Shown here piece by piece: positions 12,901-13,625 of a stretch of DNA of 13,625 nucleotides. Made by a program: the position numbers and the translations under genes. This DNA is from Baffinella frigidus (Eukaryota > Cryptophyceae > Cryptomonadales > Baffinellaceae). Below the pieces are notes generated by a model, which saw only the letters and a list, made by a program, of their open reading frames with translations, was not told the DNA's origin and did no database searches. Location: the NCBI GenBank assembly GCA_026770585.1, contig MU646345.1:1065755-1079379 (forward strand). Reading direction: 5' to 3'. How positions within the stretch are numbered: the first letter of the stretch is position 1; each line of letters starts with the position of its first letter.

Positions 12901-13374
12901 CCCTATGTTGCGTGTCTGCACCCTAACCCCCTAATCAGGCTGATGAGGCGCTCCCCGAGAGGAACGAACGGTTTCCTCATATTCTGATGAGTGGCCTGGC
13001 GTGGTTCCGTGTGTGTCCTGGCGTGGTTCTGATGTGTGTGACCTGGCGTGGTTCCGTGTGTGACCTGGCGTGGTTCCGTGTGTGACCTGGCGTGGTTTTG
13101 ATGTGTGTGACCTGGCGTGGTTCCGTGTGTGTCCTGGCGTGGTTCTGATGAGTGTGACCTGGCGTGGTTCTGATGTCTGTGACCTGGCGTGGCTCCGTGT
13201 GTGTCCTGGCGAGGTTCGGATGTGTGTGACCTGGCGTGGCTCTGATGAGTGTGACCTGGCGTGGTCCCGCAGGCCGATGAGGCGCTCCTCAAGGAGCACT
13301 ACAAGGACCTTGTCTCGAAGCCCTTCTTCCCGTCCCTGATGTCCTACATGACCTCCGGCCCCGTCGTCCCCATG
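9893..13374 (+). CDS. NDK: Nucleoside diphosphate kinase, plastid-type precursor, 3' end beyond window
   Basis: Inferred join: 9893-9940, 10335-10462, 11009-11069, 12044-12139, 13273-13374, 435 bases or 145 codons in one frame, continuing past the window. The enzyme transfers the gamma phosphate of ATP to nucleoside diphosphates through a phosphohistidine. Seen: [18 protein letters not shown] (the conserved nucleotide-binding Lys), [19 protein letters not shown] and KPFFPSL...YMTSGPVV. The catalytic His lies in the missing part. The precursor begins [17 protein letters not shown], a signal peptide, with predicted cleavage at TVA/FSPA, then a basic, Ser/Ala-rich transit region free of acidic residues up to NMKERERTF. 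This is the layout of proteins imported into complex red plastids. Extra partial copies of exons 3, 4 and 5 lie between the chosen ones. Confidence 0.85.
10335..10462 (+). CDS. NDK: NDK exon 2: signal cleavage site and transit peptide
   Basis: Acceptor CACCCCCAG, then [18 protein letters not shown] and a Pro/Ala/Arg-rich transit region ending STLR plus two bases, with donor GTGAGG. Phe after TVA fits the +1 Phe rule of complex-plastid precursors. If exon 1 is wrong, translation could start at the internal ATG 10368 and give a mitochondrial-like presequence. Confidence 0.68.
10595..10723. mobile_element. Diverged relative of the CTAGCTCTG MITE in NDK intron 2
   Basis: CTAGCTCTGTCTCAGTCTAT at the left, and GATTGAGGCAGAGCTGG at the right is its approximate inverse. 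Ends match the family of 11514-11675; the interior differs and no target duplication is visible. Confidence 0.6.
10757..10820. repeat. G-strand telomere-like tract in NDK intron 2
   Basis: GGGTGTA heptamers with GGGGAGT variants. The G-strand orientation is opposite to the next tract, so the two could fold back. Confidence 0.7.
10861..11000. repeat. C-strand telomere-like tract in NDK intron 2
   Basis: CCCTAAA with CCCTAAC and CCCCAAA variants, ending eight bases before exon 3. It supplies the pyrimidine-rich sequence and CTAAC-like candidates for a branch site. Confidence 0.85.
11009..11069 (+). CDS. NDK: NDK exon 3: start of the mature kinase
   Basis: Acceptor CTCACCCAG. The first base completes the Thr codon left by exon 2, then [10 protein letters not shown] and [10 protein letters not shown]. 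Donor GTGACA is less standard than the GTGAGC of its duplicate at 11240. Confidence 0.82.
11075..11239. repeat. CCCTACA tract between exon 3 and its duplicate
   Basis: CACCCTACACCCTACCCTAC-type repeats with a ~40-48 bp higher-order period (each with one ACTCT variant). This is a one-base variant of the telomere heptamer. Confidence 0.85.
11240..11284 (+). pseudogene. NDK exon 3 duplicate, 5'-truncated
   Basis: Encodes [15 protein letters not shown] after a CCCTAG acceptor, near-identical to the 3' 45 bases of exon 3, with the better donor GTGAGC. Joined to exon 2 it is out of frame and meets a stop. Joined after exon 3 it would repeat the segment in frame. It may be a spare, an alternative first exon (its ATG at 11255), or non-functional. 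Confidence 0.75.
11300..11470. repeat. Mixed CCCTACA/CCCGAAA telomere-like tract
   Basis: CCCTACA heptamers grade into CCCGAAA and then irregular CCAAAAACCAAA sequence before exon 4a. Confidence 0.75.
11482..11704 (+). pseudogene. NDK exon 4 duplicate a, interrupted by a MITE
   Basis: After a TTAATCCAG acceptor it encodes [11 protein letters not shown], then is broken at 11513 by a 162-bp element. Past the element it resumes as GSIIP and diverges. It lacks the RFEQKGF half of the exon. Confidence 0.82.
11514..11675. mobile_element. MITE in NDK exon 4a with 5-bp target duplication
   Basis: CTAGCTCTG and its exact inverse CAGAGCTAG are the ends, and ATAGT is duplicated at 11509-11513 and 11676-11680. 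Removing the element and one ATAGT restores the exon 4 frame (RGIVGSII). Confidence 0.9.
11735..11845. repeat. CT-rich ~30 bp tandem repeats
   Basis: Four imperfect units of CTAAAGTCAC followed by CTCTCTCTC and AACCCC. A long polypyrimidine tract stands before the exon 4b acceptor. Confidence 0.7.
11858..11941 (+). pseudogene. NDK exon 4 duplicate b, truncated
   Basis: After a TTTATCAG acceptor it encodes [18 protein letters not shown], then a stop at 11912. It leaves exon homology at the same place as copy a (after the Ile-Ile codons). A second fragment GTGGGCAACATCATCCCC follows at about 11924-11941. Confidence 0.8.
11976..12041. repeat. Two-copy ~33 bp repeat before exon 4
   Basis: GGTACCAAGCAAGC...CAAACATC is followed by GGTACTAAGCAAGC...GAACATC, the second ending at the exon 4 acceptor. 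Confidence 0.65.
12044..12139 (+). CDS. NDK: NDK exon 4 (intact copy)
   Basis: Acceptor GAACATCAG, 32 codons: [16 protein letters not shown] then [16 protein letters not shown], donor GTTGCG. The only one of the copies that spans the whole helix and strand, so I take it as functional. Carries the conserved Lys of VKPD, needed for nucleotide binding in the family. Confidence 0.88.
12140..12303. other. NDK intron, unremarkable stretch
   Basis: A short CCCCAAA patch at 12148-12168; otherwise no repeat or gene recognised. Confidence 0.35.
12304..12700. repeat. Nested inverted repeats containing NDK exon fragments
   Basis: Two interlocked pairs. 12304-12362 (CAGAGCCGCCATGC, then CTCCGAAGGCTATGGTTGAG) is inverted at 12402-12444 plus 12621-12636, the latter split by a MITE. 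12364-12401 (GAGCTAGAAGCCATTCTGG) is inverted at 12643-12681. The latter runs into CTCGTCGCCCTCAAGATG at 12677-12694, a fragment of exon 4. Confidence 0.75.
12445..12620. mobile_element. MITE-like element nested in the inverted-repeat block
   Basis: ATCCACGCAAGAGTGTA at 12445-12461 is exactly inverted at 12604-12620. The opposite arm of the enclosing repeat (12310-12320) shows the sequence without it. A small ATAGTCAGATCTGACTAT palindrome lies within. Confidence 0.82.
12774..12905. repeat. CCCTACA heptamer tract in NDK intron
   Basis: About seventeen nearly perfect CCCTACA copies, the most uniform internal tract in the window. Confidence 0.9.
12939..12956 (+). pseudogene. NDK exon 5 duplicate, only the first bases kept
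   Basis: After a CTAATCAG acceptor the bases encode ADEALP, matching ADEALL of exon 5 for about 17 bases, then diverge. It is followed directly by the minisatellite that leads to the true exon. Confidence 0.65.
12987..13266. repeat. 22-25 bp minisatellite leading into exon 5
   Basis: About twelve units around CCTGGCGTGGTTCCGTGTGT, with TTCTGATG variants. The last unit reads GGCGTGGTCCCGCAG and forms the exon 5 acceptor. Minus-strand frames give [11 protein letters not shown]-type peptides from the repeat only. Confidence 0.88.
13273..13374 (+). CDS. NDK: NDK exon 5 (intact copy)
   Basis: Acceptor GTCCCGCAG, 34 codons: [20 protein letters not shown] then [14 protein letters not shown], donor GTGGGA. 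Carries the active-site Tyr of HYKDL. PVVPM replaces the usual PVVAM. The next exon, with the catalytic His, would lie right of the window. Confidence 0.88.
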
Positions 13375-13458
13375 GTGGGACCCCCGCCCCTGCAGTTTGG
13401 GGTCAGGGGGTTAGAGGGGTGGGGGTTGGGCCGCTGAACACCCGAGGTGGATCGCGCG

Positions 13459-13625
13459 GCAAACCCTAAACCCTAAACCTTGAACTCTAAAACCTAAACC
13501 CTAAATCTTAAACCCTAAACTCTAAACCCTAAACCACAAACACCAAACCCCAAACCCCAAACCCCAAACCCCAAACCCCAAACCCCAAACCCAAACCCCA
13601 AACCCCAAACCCTAAACCTCAAGCC
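13459..13625. repeat. Internal CCCTAAA/CCCCAAA tract at right edge
   Basis: Mixed CCCTAAA then uniform CCCCAAA heptamers in the same orientation as the left telomere, in the intron after exon 5. Same orientation and an interrupted gene argue for an internal tract and not a second chromosome end. Confidence 0.85.

Noticed and set aside
12987-13266. Possible CRISPR array
   Set aside because: Units are tandem with no unique spacers, and the setting is eukaryotic; same for 3158-3403.
12903-13339. Minus-strand frames rich in HARSH/SEPRQ and a plus-strand frame rich in CDLAW
   Set aside because: Products of the 22-25 bp minisatellite, overlapping a well-supported kinase exon on the plus strand.
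13459-13625. Right-edge heptamers as the other chromosome end
   Set aside because: They are in the same C-strand orientation as the left end and lie within an unfinished gene, so an internal tract is more likely.

Overview
The window reads as the left end of a nuclear chromosome of a eukaryotic alga. It opens with plant-type CCCTAAA telomeric heptamers in the orientation expected at a left terminus, then runs through about 4.8 kb of subtelomeric repeats into two divergently transcribed, intron-rich genes. The coding exons are GC-rich, spliceosomal introns are abundant, and one gene encodes what looks like a bipartite plastid presequence with Phe at the predicted signal-peptidase site. That presequence type belongs to algae with complex red plastids (cryptophytes, haptophytes, stramenopiles and relatives). 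I lean weakly towards a cryptophyte, but the sequence alone does not fix the lineage.

Layout. 1-1290: telomere, then three copies of a compound subtelomeric unit, one of them split by a small inverted-repeat transposon. 1291-4880: dense nested short inverted-repeat (MITE-like) elements, several with clear TA or 4-5 bp target duplications, plus a 26-28 bp satellite at 3158-3403; I found no credible gene here. 4883-9443, minus strand: an F-box-like/WD40 repeat gene of nine exons, in which exons 3-7 each encode exactly one 42-residue blade. 9444-9892: divergent intergenic region with a CT tract. 9893-13374, plus strand, running off the right edge: a nucleoside diphosphate kinase gene with a split plastid-type presequence. 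Its exons 3, 4 and 5 exist in extra partial or broken copies, separated by telomere-like CCCTAAA/CCCTACA/CCCCAAA tracts, minisatellites and transposons.

Main observations. (1) A dispersed family of about 65-100 bp elements (core CCCAACATAGGCGG, one end CTTTAGGTCCTTTAGG) behaves like an introner. In three WD40 introns this end lies directly downstream of the exon and abuts the 5' splice site. One copy sits in the coding frame between 10-bp direct repeats, and another sits inside a MITE. (2) A second unrelated 79-bp inverted-repeat element near the 3' end of the same gene has 13-bp flanking repeats and could be a separate intron gain. (3) WD40 exon-plus-intron cassettes and kinase exons have both been duplicated locally, so the subtelomere appears to be generating new exon copies. 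Exon joins are inferred from reading frame and homology only; there is no transcript evidence.
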